Shown piece by piece: positions 28,758 to 39,413 of a DNA stretch of 64,000 nt (its first letter is position 1; every line of letters begins with the position of its first letter). The DNA lies in assembly GCA_008015835.1 (NCBI GenBank), contig SSGH01000010.1, positions 310,001 to 374,000 of the forward strand, in the 5' to 3' direction. The notes beneath the pieces are model-generated. The model worked only from the letters and a program-made list of their open reading frames with translations, ran no database searches and was not told where the DNA came from. The position numbers and the translations under genes were made by a program. Source of the DNA: Lysobacter sp. (GTDB taxonomy: Bacteria > Pseudomonadota > Gammaproteobacteria > Xanthomonadales > Xanthomonadaceae).

Positions 28758-28839
28758 CTCGGGCGTCCTCTCGAAGATTCCGTCGCGCTCCCGTCGCGGG
28801 CGCGAAGCGGAAGCGCGACGCGTGCGTCGCGGAAAGCGC

Positions 28840-31089
28840 TCAGAAGCGATAGCGCACGTTCACGCCGAAACGGCGCGCGTCCGGTGCGTTCACCAGCGGC
28901 TGGAACAACTGCCGCCCCGCGCGCTGCCGAGTCGCGAACTCGTAAATCGTCGCAGGGCTGCTCAAGAACACCGCGCTCGCGGCACCGTCGTCGTCGAACG
29001 CATTGTCGATCCAGACCATCACTTCGACATCGTTCTTGCGCGCGCCGGCGTGCAGATTCAAGCGCGCCGCGCCCGGGATGCGGGCGGTCGCGGTCTGCAC
29101 CGCGACCATGCTCGACCGGTACAGCGCGTCGCCGCGCGCGAACCAGGTCCAGCCGTTCGCGGCTTCGTGCTCGCGCATCGCGCTGAAATTCGCGGTGCGC
29201 TGCGGTGCGTACTGCAAAGGCTTGCCGGAGAGGTCGGGGTCGCCGCCGATCGCGCCGACCAACGGGAACACGTAGTCGTCGTAGGTCGCGCGGTTGTAGC
29301 TGGCGCCGCCGCGCAGCGTCCATTCCGGCGTCGGGCGCGCCTCGAACGACACTTCGACGCCGCGCGACGAGGTCTTGCCCGCATTCACGTTCAACGTCGC
29401 GCCGAGTCGGCCGATGCTGCGGACGATCTGATCGTCCCATTCGATCGCGTACAAGCTGGTGTCGAGGAAGAGCTTGCCGTCGAACAAGGAGAACTTGCCG
29501 CCGATCTCGTAGTTCATGCTGGTTTCGGCGTCGAAACTGCGCTCGTCGTCGGCGATGGCGCCGTTGGTGATCAGCGTATTGAAACCGCCGACCTTCACCG
29601 CGCGGACGACGCTGGCGTAGTAATTCGCCATGTCGTTGGCCTGATAGGTCACGTAGATGCCCGGCGTGAACGGCTCGAAACGCTCGCTCAAGCGTACGCG
29701 CTGCACCGACCCCGCGGGATTGGTCGCGCTGGGCAGATTGGTCTGGGCGACGTCCGCGGATTTGGTTTCCTCGGTGTAGCGCATCGCAAGGCCGATGCCC
29801 AGGCGCTCGGTCGCGCGCCAGGTCGCTTGCCCGAATATCGCTCGGCTCCGCGTGCGTTCCGCGTTATCGCTGAGCGTGCCGCCCAACGGCGCGGCGGCGC
29901 CCACGAAGCGGCTTTGATCGGTGCGGTCGTCGCGCAAATCGTAGTAGTACGCGCCGATCAGCCAATCGAGCTTGCGCTCGCCCTGCGACGCGAGATTGAA
30001 CTCCTGACTCCATTGCGTTTGCGTCCCGCGCGTGCCGGCTTGCGAAATCTCGCGCGCCGTGTAATCGGAATCGTAGAGCTGATCGGTTTCGAATCGATCG
30101 TACGCCGCGATCGCGGTCAGCTTCGCGCCTTCGAAATCGTAATGCAGACTCAGCGCGCCCATCAGATTGTCGCGATCGAAATGCCCCGGCGTGACCTCGA
30201 AGCCGCGGGTCAGCGTCGGTACGTTGCCGAAGAACTGCTGCTCGTCGTTGAAACGCGCGACGAAGCCGCCGTTGTTGGGAACGAAGCGCTGCGCCACATC
30301 GCCTTGGCGCATGCGTTCGTACATCAGATTCAGTTGCGCGTCCCAACGTTCGCCCGGATACGCGCTAAGGGTGAGAAAGGCGTTGCGCGAGCGGCTCCAA
30401 TCCAGTTCGCCGCCGGTCAATTCGTTTTCGTAATGACCGTCGCTATCGCGCGCCAGCGCGCCGACGCGGAAGAACAGCGCGTCCGACGCCAGCGGTCCGG
30501 ACAGCGTGGCGCCGGCTTCGCGCCCGCCGTCGCTGCTGAGGCCCGCGCGAACGCTGCCTTCGCGTTGATCGCCGGGCAGGCGGGTGACGAAATTCACCGC
30601 GCCGCCGAAGGTGTTGCGGCCGTACAGCGCGTATTGCGGCCCGCGCGCCACTTCCACGCGCTGGATGTTGTCGCCCAGCGCGAAATCCAAACCGGCGCGC
30701 GACGGGATATAGACGCCATCGATGAAGAAGCCGACGTTAGGCTCGCCGATGGCGGTGTTGAGGCCGCGAATCACCGGGTTATAACCCGACGAACCGAACA
30801 GCGGCACCATGACGAAACCCGGCACCATCGGTGCGATGTCGGACGCATCGTTCAGCCCCGCGGTTTCGATGTCCTCCCGGTCCACCACGCTGATCGAGAC
30901 CGGCACATCGCGCATCAATTCTTCGCGCTTGGTCGAGGTGACGACGATGGTGTCGAGATTCTGAGCATCGCCGTCGGCGGCTTCGCTCGACGGCGTTTCG
31001 GCGTCTTCGCCGGAGGGCGTTCGTGCATAGGCGGGCACGCTGAGCGCGGCGCAGACGGCGGCGGTCAGCGCGCAGATTCGGATTCGCAT
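28840..31089 (-). CDS. TonB-dependent outer-membrane receptor
   Basis: A 749-residue receptor with a signal peptide of about 22 residues (ending VPAYAR). The probable TonB box is DTIVVTST near residue 49. The plug domain runs to about residue 165 (DVPVSISVVDREDIETAG, IRGLNTAIGEPNVGFFIDG, VEVARGPQYALYGRNTFGG), followed by a 22-strand-type barrel ending in the C-terminal aromatic RYRF required for outer-membrane assembly. It is the first gene of the - strand block, and the ThiF-like gene follows 82 bp later. Ligand unknown; proximity suggests uptake of the compound processed by the ligase and ThiF-like enzyme. Confidence 0.93.
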   Translation of the reverse strand: MRIRICALTAAVCAALSVPAYARTPSGEDAETPSSEAADGDAQNLDTIVVTSTKREELMRDVPVSISVVDREDIETAGLNDASDIAPMVPGFVMVPLFGSSGYNPVIRGLNTAIGEPNVGFFIDGVYIPSRAGLDFALGDNIQRVEVARGPQYALYGRNTFGGAVNFVTRLPGDQREGSVRAGLSSDGGREAGATLSGPLASDALFFRVGALARDSDGHYENELTGGELDWSRSRNAFLTLSAYPGERWDAQLNLMYERMRQGDVAQRFVPNNGGFVARFNDEQQFFGNVPTLTRGFEVTPGHFDRDNLMGALSLHYDFEGAKLTAIAAYDRFETDQLYDSDYTAREISQAGTRGTQTQWSQEFNLASQGERKLDWLIGAYYYDLRDDRTDQSRFVGAAAPLGGTLSDNAERTRSRAIFGQATWRATERLGIGLAMRYTEETKSADVAQTNLPSATNPAGSVQRVRLSERFEPFTPGIYVTYQANDMANYYASVVRAVKVGGFNTLITNGAIADDERSFDAETSMNYEIGGKFSLFDGKLFLDTSLYAIEWDDQIVRSIGRLGATLNVNAGKTSSRGVEVSFEARPTPEWTLRGGASYNRATYDDYVFPLVGAIGGDPDLSGKPLQYAPQRTANFSAMREHEAANGWTWFARGDALYRSSMVAVQTATARIPGAARLNLHAGARKNDVEVMVWIDNAFDDDGAASAVFLSSPATIYEFATRQRAGRQLFQPLVNAPDARRFGVNVRYRF

Positions 31090-31204
31090 GGTGGGGGATA
31101 CCTGTCTGAAAACGATGTAACGCAGGTTAGCCGCCGCTATCGGGAACGAACACTCGCGAAAACGCTAGGGTAAATCGTGCTCACGTCACAGTTTTCGATA
31201 TAGG

Positions 31205-31237
31205 CCGCCCCGCAGCGCGAAGAGCGCTGCGGGGCGG
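31205..31237. terminator. Strong hairpin between the lipoprotein and TonB receptor genes
   Basis: A 14-bp perfect stem (CCGCCCCGCAGCGC and its complement) around a GAAGA loop, 32 bp after the stop of the lipoprotein gene on the - strand. Neither side has a U-tract, so termination would need Rho or act as RNA stabilisation. It also separates the lipoprotein transcript from the receptor promoter, which must lie between 31090 and about 31200. Confidence 0.5.
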
Positions 31238-31268
31238 TGCGTATCTGTGCCTCGACGCCGGATGAGGC

Positions 31269-32336
31269 TCAGTCTTGGCCGGACGCTTTACGGCAGTTCG
31301 CGTCGATCTTTTCCTTATCCCCAGTGGCGTAAGCGGCTTCGCAGGCTTCTAGATCGGTGCGTGCGCGGTTGTAGTTCTCGACTGCGGCCATATAGCCCGT
31401 TTCGCCGTTCAAGCGTCCACTGCGGAAGGTGAACAATGCGCTCACCGCGTCGAAATACGCTTTAAGCATCGCTGCGGGAATTTTCGCTGCCGATTCTAGT
31501 TCGCTGTCCAGATTCGGGGTGTAGCCGGTCAGTACGCCGTTGTGGAAAGCGATGGTGCCCTCGCTCTTGGCGAACAGCGAACGGTTCAACTTCAGGAAAA
31601 GCACGGGCGCATCGGTCGGGCTGAGCGCGATATCGGAGAAGACCACGCCGTTGCTGTCGCTGATTTCGACCAGATAGGGACGGTTCAACCTGAAGAAAAA
31701 GCCGTTGCCCTTATTGAGCGATTTGTTCGCCTTGCATTTGGTCGGATTCTCCGCGCAGGCGCCATCGCCCGGCTGGTTGCCGCTGTTGTCCCCGGCATCG
31801 CTCATGGAGAACCCTTGCGGCGTAATCGCGACCCTGAATCCGCACAGCGTCGAGGGGTTGGTGCCGATGGGCGCATCGGGTCGGTACACGATCGAGTAGA
31901 CCCCTGGATTCGTACAGGCCACGGTAACGGCCGCCGCCGCAGTGGGAAGGCGGCTGTTCATCCGCGGTGCCAGATTGTTGATGGTTTCGAGGAGCTTCGG
32001 CTGGAAGGTGTAGCTGGCGCTGTTCAGCAGCCCAGACGTCGATACGCCGATGTTCATTTTGGTGTCGGCGATCAGGTTCTTTTGCACTTGGATGGAATAG
32101 GACCGGGGCGTGTCCGGCAGGTAGAGCGTATCCACGCCGAACGAACGCACCAGATCCGTCCCCTTTTCGGCGACGGTCATCGTCACCCGGATATGGCCTT
32201 TGGGCAGGTAGTAGGCGACGCCCGCCGGACCAGGCTCCTTGCCATCGAGATGACGAACGGATTTGAGAGCAACGCAGCCGGACATCGACGCGGTTGCGAT
32301 CAGGAGTACTGCGGTTTTGAACCAGTGCGGAGCCAT
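31269..32336 (-). CDS. Outer-membrane-type lipoprotein, function unknown
   Basis: A 355-residue protein from the ATG at 32336. Signal peptide with lipobox SMSGC (acylated Cys near residue 21) predicts a lipoprotein. The mature part has KGHIRVTMTVAEKG, a pair of polar regions with two Cys-containing loops (AVTVACTNPG; GACAENPTKCKANKS) and a C-terminal Cys pair (DLEACEAAY, DANCRKASGQD). Codon use and base composition are visibly less GC-rich than in neighbours, which may indicate recent acquisition. I do not recognise the family. It stands alone between hairpins at 31205 and 32593. Confidence 0.75.
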   Translation of the reverse strand: MAPHWFKTAVLLIATASMSGCVALKSVRHLDGKEPGPAGVAYYLPKGHIRVTMTVAEKGTDLVRSFGVDTLYLPDTPRSYSIQVQKNLIADTKMNIGVSTSGLLNSASYTFQPKLLETINNLAPRMNSRLPTAAAAVTVACTNPGVYSIVYRPDAPIGTNPSTLCGFRVAITPQGFSMSDAGDNSGNQPGDGACAENPTKCKANKSLNKGNGFFFRLNRPYLVEISDSNGVVFSDIALSPTDAPVLFLKLNRSLFAKSEGTIAFHNGVLTGYTPNLDSELESAAKIPAAMLKAYFDAVSALFTFRSGRLNGETGYMAAVENYNRARTDLEACEAAYATGDKEKIDANCRKASGQD

Positions 32337-32592
32337 GGGGCCTCCCGGGCTGCGATTTGAGAAGGAGCGAGCATTCCGTGCCCGGCCGTTATCGTCTGTG
32401 CGGGGCGATTCGCAGTGTACGCAGCGGATGTCGCGACGATCGCATTGGTTCAGGATCAATTCGGATGGAACTGGAGACGAAAACGCAGACGTTCCCGGAA
32501 ACTGCGCCCAAGTGCTGTCGTTCGCACGACGCTCGAAATAGAAGGCATGCCCGAAGAGAAAGCTCCGGAATGAGAAGCCTGCCGATGCAACA
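32337..32592. other. Gene-free interval upstream of the lipoprotein gene
   Basis: About 256 bp without a supported gene, more AT-rich than the region average. It must contain the promoter of the lipoprotein gene on the - strand; no hexamer pair stands out. Short frames here show no protein-like composition. Confidence 0.5.
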
Positions 32593-32620
32593 AAAAACCC
32601 GCGGTTTCCCGCGGGTTTTT
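32593..32620 (-). terminator. Rho-independent terminator of rpsB-tsf
   Basis: A 12-bp stem (AAAAACCCGCGG / CCGCGGGTTTTT) with a 4-nt loop, 38 bp after the tsf stop. The A/T arms give a U-tract on either strand, so it is bidirectional in form. Confidence 0.92.
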
Positions 32621-32657
32621 CGTGTTCGCGAGCGAATCGCGACGTTGGCGCCAGCGA

Positions 32658-33536
32658 TCAGACCTGCATCGCCTTCGCCACTTCGGCGGCGTAGTCTTCG
32701 ACCACTTTCTCGATGCCTTCGCCCACCACCATGCGCTGGAAGCCGATCACGTCGGCGCCGGCGGCCTTCACCGCGGCTTCGACCGTCTGATCGCCGTTGA
32801 GCACGTAGCTTTGGCCGTACAGCGTGTTTTCGTTGACGATCTTGGCGATCTTGCCGCCGATGATCTTCTCCAGGATTTCGGCCGGCTTGGCCTTGTCCTT
32901 CTCGGTCATCTTCGCCAATTCGATTTCTTTTTCCTTGGCGATGAAGTCGGTCGGCACGTCGCTGGCTTTGTTGTACGGCGGGTTCATGGCCGCCACGTGC
33001 ATAGCGATGCCGCGCGCGAGTTCGGCGTCGCCGCCCTTGAGCTCGACCAGCACGCCGATCTTGCCGCCGTGGACGTACGCGGCGACGTTGTCGGCGCTGT
33101 CCACGCGGGTCAGGCGGCGCACTTGGATGTTTTCGCCGAGCTTGGCGACGGCGGCGGCGCGGGCGTCTTCGACGCTGTCGCCGGACGCGGTCTTGGCGGC
33201 CTTCAAGGCCTCCACGTCGGTCGCGCCGGACGCCAGCGCGGCTTGGGCCACGGCGTTGGCGAAGGCGATGAAGTTCTCGTCCTTGGCGACGAAGTCGGTT
33301 TCGGAGTTGATCTCGACCAGCACGGCTTTACCGCCGTCCTGCGCCAACGCGATGCGGCCTTCGGCGGCGACGCGGTCGGCTTTCTTTTCCAGCTTGATGA
33401 TGCCCTGCTTGCGCAGCCACTCGGACGCGGCGTCCAGATCGCCGCCGTTCTCGGTGAGCGCTTTCTTGCATTCCATCATGCCGGCGCCGGTGCGCTCGCG
33501 CAGTTCTTTGACCAGGGAGGCGGTGATTTCAGCCAT
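32658..33536 (-). CDS. tsf: Elongation factor Ts
   Basis: A 292-residue EF-Ts, the guanine-nucleotide exchange factor for EF-Tu. The N-terminal UBA-like domain begins [20 protein letters not shown] with the conserved [19 protein letters not shown], and the core contains the [10 protein letters not shown] motif that inserts into EF-Tu. Length matches the gammaproteobacterial family. It follows rpsB on the same strand after 200 bp, which is long for this pair because a REP pair has been inserted between them (33566-33669). Confidence 0.98.
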   Translation of the reverse strand: MAEITASLVKELRERTGAGMMECKKALTENGGDLDAASEWLRKQGIIKLEKKADRVAAEGRIALAQDGGKAVLVEINSETDFVAKDENFIAFANAVAQAALASGATDVEALKAAKTASGDSVEDARAAAVAKLGENIQVRRLTRVDSADNVAAYVHGGKIGVLVELKGGDAELARGIAMHVAAMNPPYNKASDVPTDFIAKEKEIELAKMTEKDKAKPAEILEKIIGGKIAKIVNENTLYGQSYVLNGDQTVEAAVKAAGADVIGFQRMVVGEGIEKVVEDYAAEVAKAMQV

Positions 33537-33565
33537 GACAAACCTCTGAATTTGAATAAGACAGC

Positions 33566-33669
33566 GTAGGAGCGGCGCAAGCCGCGACCGAACGATGGAA
33601 GACGCGCGATCGAAGCGAAGGATCCGTCGCTCGCCCGTCGCGATGCGTCGCGGCTTGCGCCGCTCCTAC
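33566..33669. repeat. REP pair (BIME-like) between rpsB and tsf
   Basis: A 23-bp element beginning GTAGGAGCGGC and ending GCCGCGAC (33566-33588) is repeated as a perfect inverted copy at 33647-33669. Each element has a GTAG head and its own small hairpin (GCGGC-GCAA-GCCGC), the structure that defines REP elements. The pair lies 30 bp upstream of the tsf start, inside the rpsB-tsf transcript, so it would fold as a long hairpin in that mRNA. Confidence 0.85.
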
Positions 33670-33736
33670 GGGGAATGTGGGAACGCGGCCGCGCAGTGTG
33701 GCGCGGCCGCATGACATGGGGGTGACCCCGCGTCGA

Positions 33737-34549
33737 TTACTCGGCGGCTTCGGCGTCGGCCTTTTTCGGCTCCGGCTTCTTGCCGGCGCCGCGCGGGCCG
33801 CGCTTGTCGTTCTTGCCTTCGCCGTCGGCTGCGAAATCCTCTTCGCGGATCGACGCGGCCGACGGTGCGGCCGCCTTGCCTTCCAGCACGGAGTCGGCGG
33901 CGGCGCGGGCGTACAACTGCACGGCGCGGATGGCGTCGTCGTTGCCCGGGATCGCGTAGTCCACCAGGCTCGGGTCGTAGTTGGTGTCGACCACGGCCAC
34001 GACCGGGATGCCGAGCTTCTTGGCTTCCTGGATCGCGATGTTTTCGTGGCCGACGTCGATCACGAACAGGGCGTCGGGCAGGCGAGCCATGTCCTTGATG
34101 CCGCCGAGCGAGGCTTCCAGCTTCTCGCGCTCGCGGCGCAGGTTCAGCACTTCGTGCTTGACCAGCTTGGCGAAGCTACCGTCGGTTTCGCCGGCTTCCA
34201 GCTCTTTCAAGCGGGCGACCGACTGCTTCACGGTGCGGAAGTTGGTGAGCGTGCCGCCCAGCCAGCGCTGGGTCATGTACGGCATGCCGCAGCGTTCGGC
34301 TTCTTCCTTCACGGCGTCGCGCGCGCTGCGCTTGGTGCCGACGAACAGGATGAGGCCGCGGCGCTGGGCCACGCCCGAGATGAAGTTCATCGCGTCGTTG
34401 AACAGCGGAACCGTCTTCTCGAGGTTGATGATGTGGATCTTGCCGCGGGCGCCGAAGATGTACGGACCCATTTTCGGGTTCCAGTAGCGGGTCTGGTGGC
34501 CGAAATGGACGCCGGCTTCCAGCATCTGGCGCATGGTGATCTGAGGCAT
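33737..34549 (-). CDS. rpsB: 30S ribosomal protein S2
   Basis: A 270-residue S2. [20 protein letters not shown] at the N-terminus, [33 protein letters not shown] and [33 protein letters not shown] core are diagnostic. The C-terminal tail beyond residue 230 is extended and highly charged (lysine/proline/alanine, ending KADAEAAE), longer than in E. coli (241 residues). First gene of the rpsB-tsf operon; a promoter candidate is at 34820-34849. Confidence 0.97.
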   Translation of the reverse strand: MPQITMRQMLEAGVHFGHQTRYWNPKMGPYIFGARGKIHIINLEKTVPLFNDAMNFISGVAQRRGLILFVGTKRSARDAVKEEAERCGMPYMTQRWLGGTLTNFRTVKQSVARLKELEAGETDGSFAKLVKHEVLNLRREREKLEASLGGIKDMARLPDALFVIDVGHENIAIQEAKKLGIPVVAVVDTNYDPSLVDYAIPGNDDAIRAVQLYARAAADSVLEGKAAAPSAASIREEDFAADGEGKNDKRGPRGAGKKPEPKKADAEAAE

Positions 34550-34900
34550 TGCGAAGAACTCCGGATAGTGGAACCGGCCGCCGCGAGCGAAAAAAGAGGG
34601 CGGTGCGCCCGCCGCGAGGACGGGGCGCGTGGTTCCGGGGTTGGGCCTCCCCGTCGCTCCGTATCCAGATTCCGAGCCTGGCGGCGCGGAACACCCCGGA
34701 ACGGGTTTTGGCGGCGGGTGTGGATTCGAGGTGGCATCCGTCGATGGCGAGCGGAGGCGACGCCCCTCGTGGGCGGTTCGGCGGGCCGGGCGGAGGCCCG
34801 GGCTCGACGAAGCCCCGGAAGTATAGCCTTCCCCGCCGTTTTCGGGCAACTCGACCCCGTCCCGGACAACGATCGCCGCCCGATCGGCCATAATGGCCGC
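34550..34900. other. Divergent rpsB/map intergenic region
   Basis: 351 bp with no supported gene. On the - strand it gives rpsB a leader of about 265 nt if the promoter at 34820-34849 is used, long enough for the S2 autoregulatory leader known in other bacteria; a GC-rich inverted repeat (GGGCC...GGCCC near 34790-34800) lies in it. On the + strand the map -10-like box sits directly before the ATG at 34901. Confidence 0.5.
34820..34849 (-). promoter_or_regulatory. Promoter candidate for rpsB-tsf
   Basis: On the - strand, TTGCCC (34849-34844) and TATACT (34825-34820) are separated by 18 bp. Both match sigma-70 hexamers well for a GC-rich genome, and the position leaves a long leader before rpsB. 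Confidence 0.55.
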
Positions 34901-35680
34901 ATGCCGATCACCATCAAAACGCCCGAAGACATCGAACGCATGCGCGTCGCCGGCCGCTTGGCGGCCGAAGTCCTGCAAATCGTCGCCCCGCACGTGAAGC
35001 CGGGCGTCAGCACCGGCGAGCTCGACCGCATCTGCTACGAGCACATCGTCGACACGCAGCAGGCCATTCCGGCCAACGTCGGTTACAAGGGGTTCCCGGC
35101 CACTATCTGCACCTCGGTCAACAACGTGATCTGCCACGGCATTCCCGGGCCGACCAAAGTGCTGAAGGACGGCGACATCATCAATATCGACGTCACCGTC
35201 ATCAAGGACGGCTGGCACGGCGACACCAGCCGCATGTACTACGTCGGCACGCCGTCGGTGATGGCGCGGCGGCTGGTGGAAGTGACGCGCGAAGCGATGT
35301 TCCGCGGCATCCGCACCGTGCGCCCGGGCGCGACGCTCGGCGACATCGGTCGCGCGATTCAGGATTACGCCGAATCCGAGCGTTTTTCGGTGGTGCGCGA
35401 ATACTGCGGCCACGGCATCGGCAAGGTGTATCACGAAGACCCGCAGGTGCTGCACTACTACAACCGCGCGAACGACAGCATCGTGCTGCAGCCGGGCATG
35501 ACCTTCACCATCGAGCCGATGATCAACGAGGGCACGCGCCACACGCGGCTGATGCCCGACGGCTGGACCGTGGTGACGAAAGACCGTCGCTTGTCCGCCC
35601 AGTGGGAACACACGGTGGCGGTCACCGAGGACGGCGTCGAAATTCTGACCCGCCTGCCCGGCGACGATAACGACCTCTGA
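34901..35680 (+). CDS. map: Methionine aminopeptidase, type I
   Basis: A 259-residue enzyme removing initiator Met from nascent proteins. Metal ligands are visible in [19 protein letters not shown] (two Asp), [14 protein letters not shown] (His), [10 protein letters not shown] (Glu) and QWEHTVAVT (Glu). The start at 34901 is chosen by the family N-terminus [20 protein letters not shown]; no Shine-Dalgarno is visible and a CATAAT -10-like box ends 6 bp before the ATG, suggesting a leaderless transcript. glnD follows after 2 bp, so the two are co-transcribed. Confidence 0.97.
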   Translation: MPITIKTPEDIERMRVAGRLAAEVLQIVAPHVKPGVSTGELDRICYEHIVDTQQAIPANVGYKGFPATICTSVNNVICHGIPGPTKVLKDGDIINIDVTVIKDGWHGDTSRMYYVGTPSVMARRLVEVTREAMFRGIRTVRPGATLGDIGRAIQDYAESERFSVVREYCGHGIGKVYHEDPQVLHYYNRANDSIVLQPGMTFTIEPMINEGTRHTRLMPDGWTVVTKDRRLSAQWEHTVAVTEDGVEILTRLPGDDNDL

Positions 35681-35682
35681 GC

Positions 35683-38367
35683 ATGACCTCCGCAGCCGAC
35701 CCCACGTCTGCGGAGCCGCCTGCGCAAGCATCGACGGCTTCGCCCTCGGACGCGCAGGCCGAAGCGTCGGCGCCCGACGACGACGCGACCTGGGCCGCCG
35801 CCGCGCGGGCCGACCTCGCGCAAAGCGATGCACGTTTAGCGAAACGCTTCGACCAGGGCGAGATCGTCGATCGGTTGGTCGCGCTGCGCGCGCGCGCGAT
35901 GGACGACATCGTGCGCAGCGCGTGGCGCCGTTGCTGGCCGAAGGATCGCGGGCTCGCTTTATTCGCGGTGGGCGGCTACGGGCGCGGCGAGCTGTTTCCG
36001 CAATCGGACATCGACGTGCTGGTGCTGGCCGACGCCGAGGCCCAGAGCGCGCAAAGCGAAGCCTTGTCGCGTTTCTTCGCGATGCTGTGGCACGCGGGCG
36101 TGGCCGTCAGCCCTTCGGTGCGCTCGCTCGAGCAATGCACCGAGGCGGCAGCGGATCAAACCGTACTCACCGCCTTGATCGAAGCGCGGCCGCTGATCGC
36201 GAGCGAGGCCGAATACGCGGCGCTGCGCGCGGCGATCGCGCCGGAGAAAGTGTGGCCGCCGCGCGAATACTTTCTGGCGAAACTCGAAGAGCAGCGCCAG
36301 CGTCATGCGCGCTTCGGCGACACCTCCGACAATCTCGAACCCAACCTCAAAGACGGCCCGGGCGGGTTGCGCGATTTGCACACGCTCGGCTGGTTGGCGC
36401 AACGCAGTTTCGGCATGCGCGAGCTCGAACCGTTGATCGGTTTGGGGCAATTGGGCGCGGACGAAGCGGTCGCGTTGGATCGCGAACGTCGCGCGCTCGG
36501 CCGATTGCGTTACGGCTTGCATTTGGTCGCCGGCCGTCGCGAAGAGCGCCTGCGTTTCGATCACCAGAAAACCCTCGCCGCGCGTTTGGGACACCTGGAT
36601 CAAGCCGACACGCTCGCGGTCGAGCAGATGATGCAAGGCTTCTACCGCAGCGCGGCGATCGTGCGCCGCGTCGGCGACCGCTTGCTGCAACGCTTCGAGG
36701 AGCATTTCGAGGGCGTGGGCGAGCCCGAGCGCCTCGACGATGCGTTCGAGATGCGGCGCGGCTATTTGGCGGCGCGCGATCCCGAGTGGTTGCTGCGGGA
36801 TACCGCGCATGTGTTCGCGCTATTCGCGACCTGGGCGGCGCATCCGGCGCTGCGCGGCTTGCATTCGCACACTGCGCGCACGCTGGCCAGCGCGTTGCAT
36901 GCCATTCCCGCCTACGACACCGCCGCGCCGGCCTTGCGCGAAGCGTTCATCGGGCTGATTCGCGGCCCGCAGCCGGTGAAAACCTTGGAGCGCATGGCGC
37001 GCCTGGGCGTGCTGGGCCGTTGGATTCCCGCGTTCGCGCAGGTGTCCGGGCGCATGCAGTTCGATCTGTTCCACGTCTACACCGTCGATCAGCACACGCT
37101 GGCGGTGCTGCGCAATCTCGCGATTTTCGCCAGCGACACCCCCGACGAACGTTTCTCGGTGGCGAACCGAGTGTGGCCGTCGCTGCGCAAACCGGAACTG
37201 CTGCTGCTCGCGGGCTTGTTCCACGACATCGCCAAAGGCCGCGGCGGCGACCATTCCGAACTCGGTGCGGTGGACGCGCGCGAGTTCTGCTTGGCGCACG
37301 ACTTGTCGGAACCCGACGCGGCGCTGGTCGAATGGTTGGTGCGCAAACATTTGCTGATGTCGGTGACCGCGCAGAAGCAGGACATCACCGACCCCGATGT
37401 GATCCATCGTTTCGCGGTCGAAGTGGCGGATCGCCAGCGGTTGGATCACCTGTATCTGCTGACCTGCGCCGACATCGCCGGCACATCGCCGAAACTGTGG
37501 AACGCGTGGAAGGATCGGTTGCTCGCCGATCTGCACACCGCCACGCGCTTCGCGCTGCGCCGCGGCTTGGAGCATCCGGTCGCGGCCGAGGAGCATCGCA
37601 CCGAACATCGCGATAAAGCGCGCGATCTGCTGCGCGAGGCCGGCTACGACGATGCGACCGTCGATACGCTGTTCGCGCGAATGCCGGCGGACAATTTTCT
37701 GCGCAGCCGGCCGGATCAGATCGTGTGGCAGGCGCAGGCGCTGCACGCCACGCCCGAAGACGAGGTCGCGGGCGGCAAGATGGTGATCGCGGTGCGGCCG
37801 ATGCTCGGCTCGTCGGGCGGCTACGAAGTGTTCGTGCATGGACGCGACCGCGACGGCCTGTTCGCGGCGATCGTGATCACGCTCGATCGCGTCGGCGTGG
37901 CGATCCAGCAGGCGCGCGCGCTCGACGGCCCGCAGCGCACGATCTACGACAATTTTCAGGTGTTGCCGCAGCAGCCGCTGTATCCGCCGCCGGTGGAGCA
38001 GGTCGAGGCCAGTCTGCGCCGCGCGTTGTCCGGCCCGCTCGATCGGTTGCTGCCGTCGCGCCGCGCGCAGCCGCGGCATCTGCGCCATTTCCGCATCGCG
38101 CCGAAGATCGCCTTCGAAACCGCGAACGACGGCAGCCGCACGCGGCTGAGTCTGATCTGTACCGACCGCCCCGGCTTGCTCGCCGACATCACCCATACCC
38201 TGCGCCATCAGCGCGTGCGCGTGCACGATGCGCGCATCGGCACCTTCGGCGAGCGCGCCGAGGACGTGTTCCTGCTCAGCAGCCGCGAGGATCGCGCGTT
38301 GGCGCCGGAAGACGCCGAGCGCTTGCGCGTGGCGCTGGCGCAGGCGTTGGAGATCGCCAAGTCGTGA
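35683..38367 (+). CDS. glnD: PII uridylyltransferase / uridylyl-removing enzyme
   Basis: An 894-residue nitrogen sensor. The nucleotidyltransferase motif [19 protein letters not shown] is near residues 98-116, the HD phosphohydrolase motif [16 protein letters not shown] near 518-533 (uridylyl removal), and two C-terminal ACT domains ([30 protein letters not shown]) sense glutamine. It modifies GlnB/GlnK PII proteins. The N-terminal 45 residues are Ala/Asp-rich and variable. It starts 2 bp after map. A REP pair follows its stop. Confidence 0.96.
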   Translation: MTSAADPTSAEPPAQASTASPSDAQAEASAPDDDATWAAAARADLAQSDARLAKRFDQGEIVDRLVALRARAMDDIVRSAWRRCWPKDRGLALFAVGGYGRGELFPQSDIDVLVLADAEAQSAQSEALSRFFAMLWHAGVAVSPSVRSLEQCTEAAADQTVLTALIEARPLIASEAEYAALRAAIAPEKVWPPREYFLAKLEEQRQRHARFGDTSDNLEPNLKDGPGGLRDLHTLGWLAQRSFGMRELEPLIGLGQLGADEAVALDRERRALGRLRYGLHLVAGRREERLRFDHQKTLAARLGHLDQADTLAVEQMMQGFYRSAAIVRRVGDRLLQRFEEHFEGVGEPERLDDAFEMRRGYLAARDPEWLLRDTAHVFALFATWAAHPALRGLHSHTARTLASALHAIPAYDTAAPALREAFIGLIRGPQPVKTLERMARLGVLGRWIPAFAQVSGRMQFDLFHVYTVDQHTLAVLRNLAIFASDTPDERFSVANRVWPSLRKPELLLLAGLFHDIAKGRGGDHSELGAVDAREFCLAHDLSEPDAALVEWLVRKHLLMSVTAQKQDITDPDVIHRFAVEVADRQRLDHLYLLTCADIAGTSPKLWNAWKDRLLADLHTATRFALRRGLEHPVAAEEHRTEHRDKARDLLREAGYDDATVDTLFARMPADNFLRSRPDQIVWQAQALHATPEDEVAGGKMVIAVRPMLGSSGGYEVFVHGRDRDGLFAAIVITLDRVGVAIQQARALDGPQRTIYDNFQVLPQQPLYPPPVEQVEASLRRALSGPLDRLLPSRRAQPRHLRHFRIAPKIAFETANDGSRTRLSLICTDRPGLLADITHTLRHQRVRVHDARIGTFGERAEDVFLLSSREDRALAPEDAERLRVALAQALEIAKS

Positions 38368-38390
38368 CGATGCGCTTCGAACCGCCCCAT

Positions 38391-38457
38391 GTAGGAGGGG
38401 CTTCAGCCCCGACGCCGTTTGCGGATGACCCAAGATCGGGCCTGAAGGCCCTCCTAC
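38391..38457. repeat. REP pair between glnD and dapD
   Basis: GTAGGAGGGGC...GCCCCGAC at 38391-38413 faces an inverted copy at 38435-38457 differing at three positions (GTAGGAGGGCC...GGCCCGAT). Same family as the pairs at 33566 and 58919: GTRG head, GGAG, and a small internal hairpin. It begins 24 bp after the glnD stop and ends 95 bp before dapD. Confidence 0.85.
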
Positions 38458-38552
38458 GAGAGAATGCGCCTTCGAACGACAGACCGAATCGGTTACCCAT
38501 AAAATCCGAATCCAGCTTCAATCAGAATTCCTCAGGACGCTACGACCGCCTT

Positions 38553-39398
<846 letters not shown>

Positions 39399-39413
39399 GA
39401 AGGCGTGACGCCT

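Noticed and set aside
27837..31089. Microcin C-like cluster (ThiF-like enzyme plus MFS protein)
   Set aside because: No short frame ending in Asn lies upstream of the ThiF-like gene, the transporter is GPH-type rather than an MccC-type exporter, and the enzyme has a MoeB-like N-terminus.
31090..31268. Riboswitch before the TonB receptor
   Set aside because: The interval is short and I could not see a cobalamin or other riboswitch core; only a GC-rich hairpin is present.
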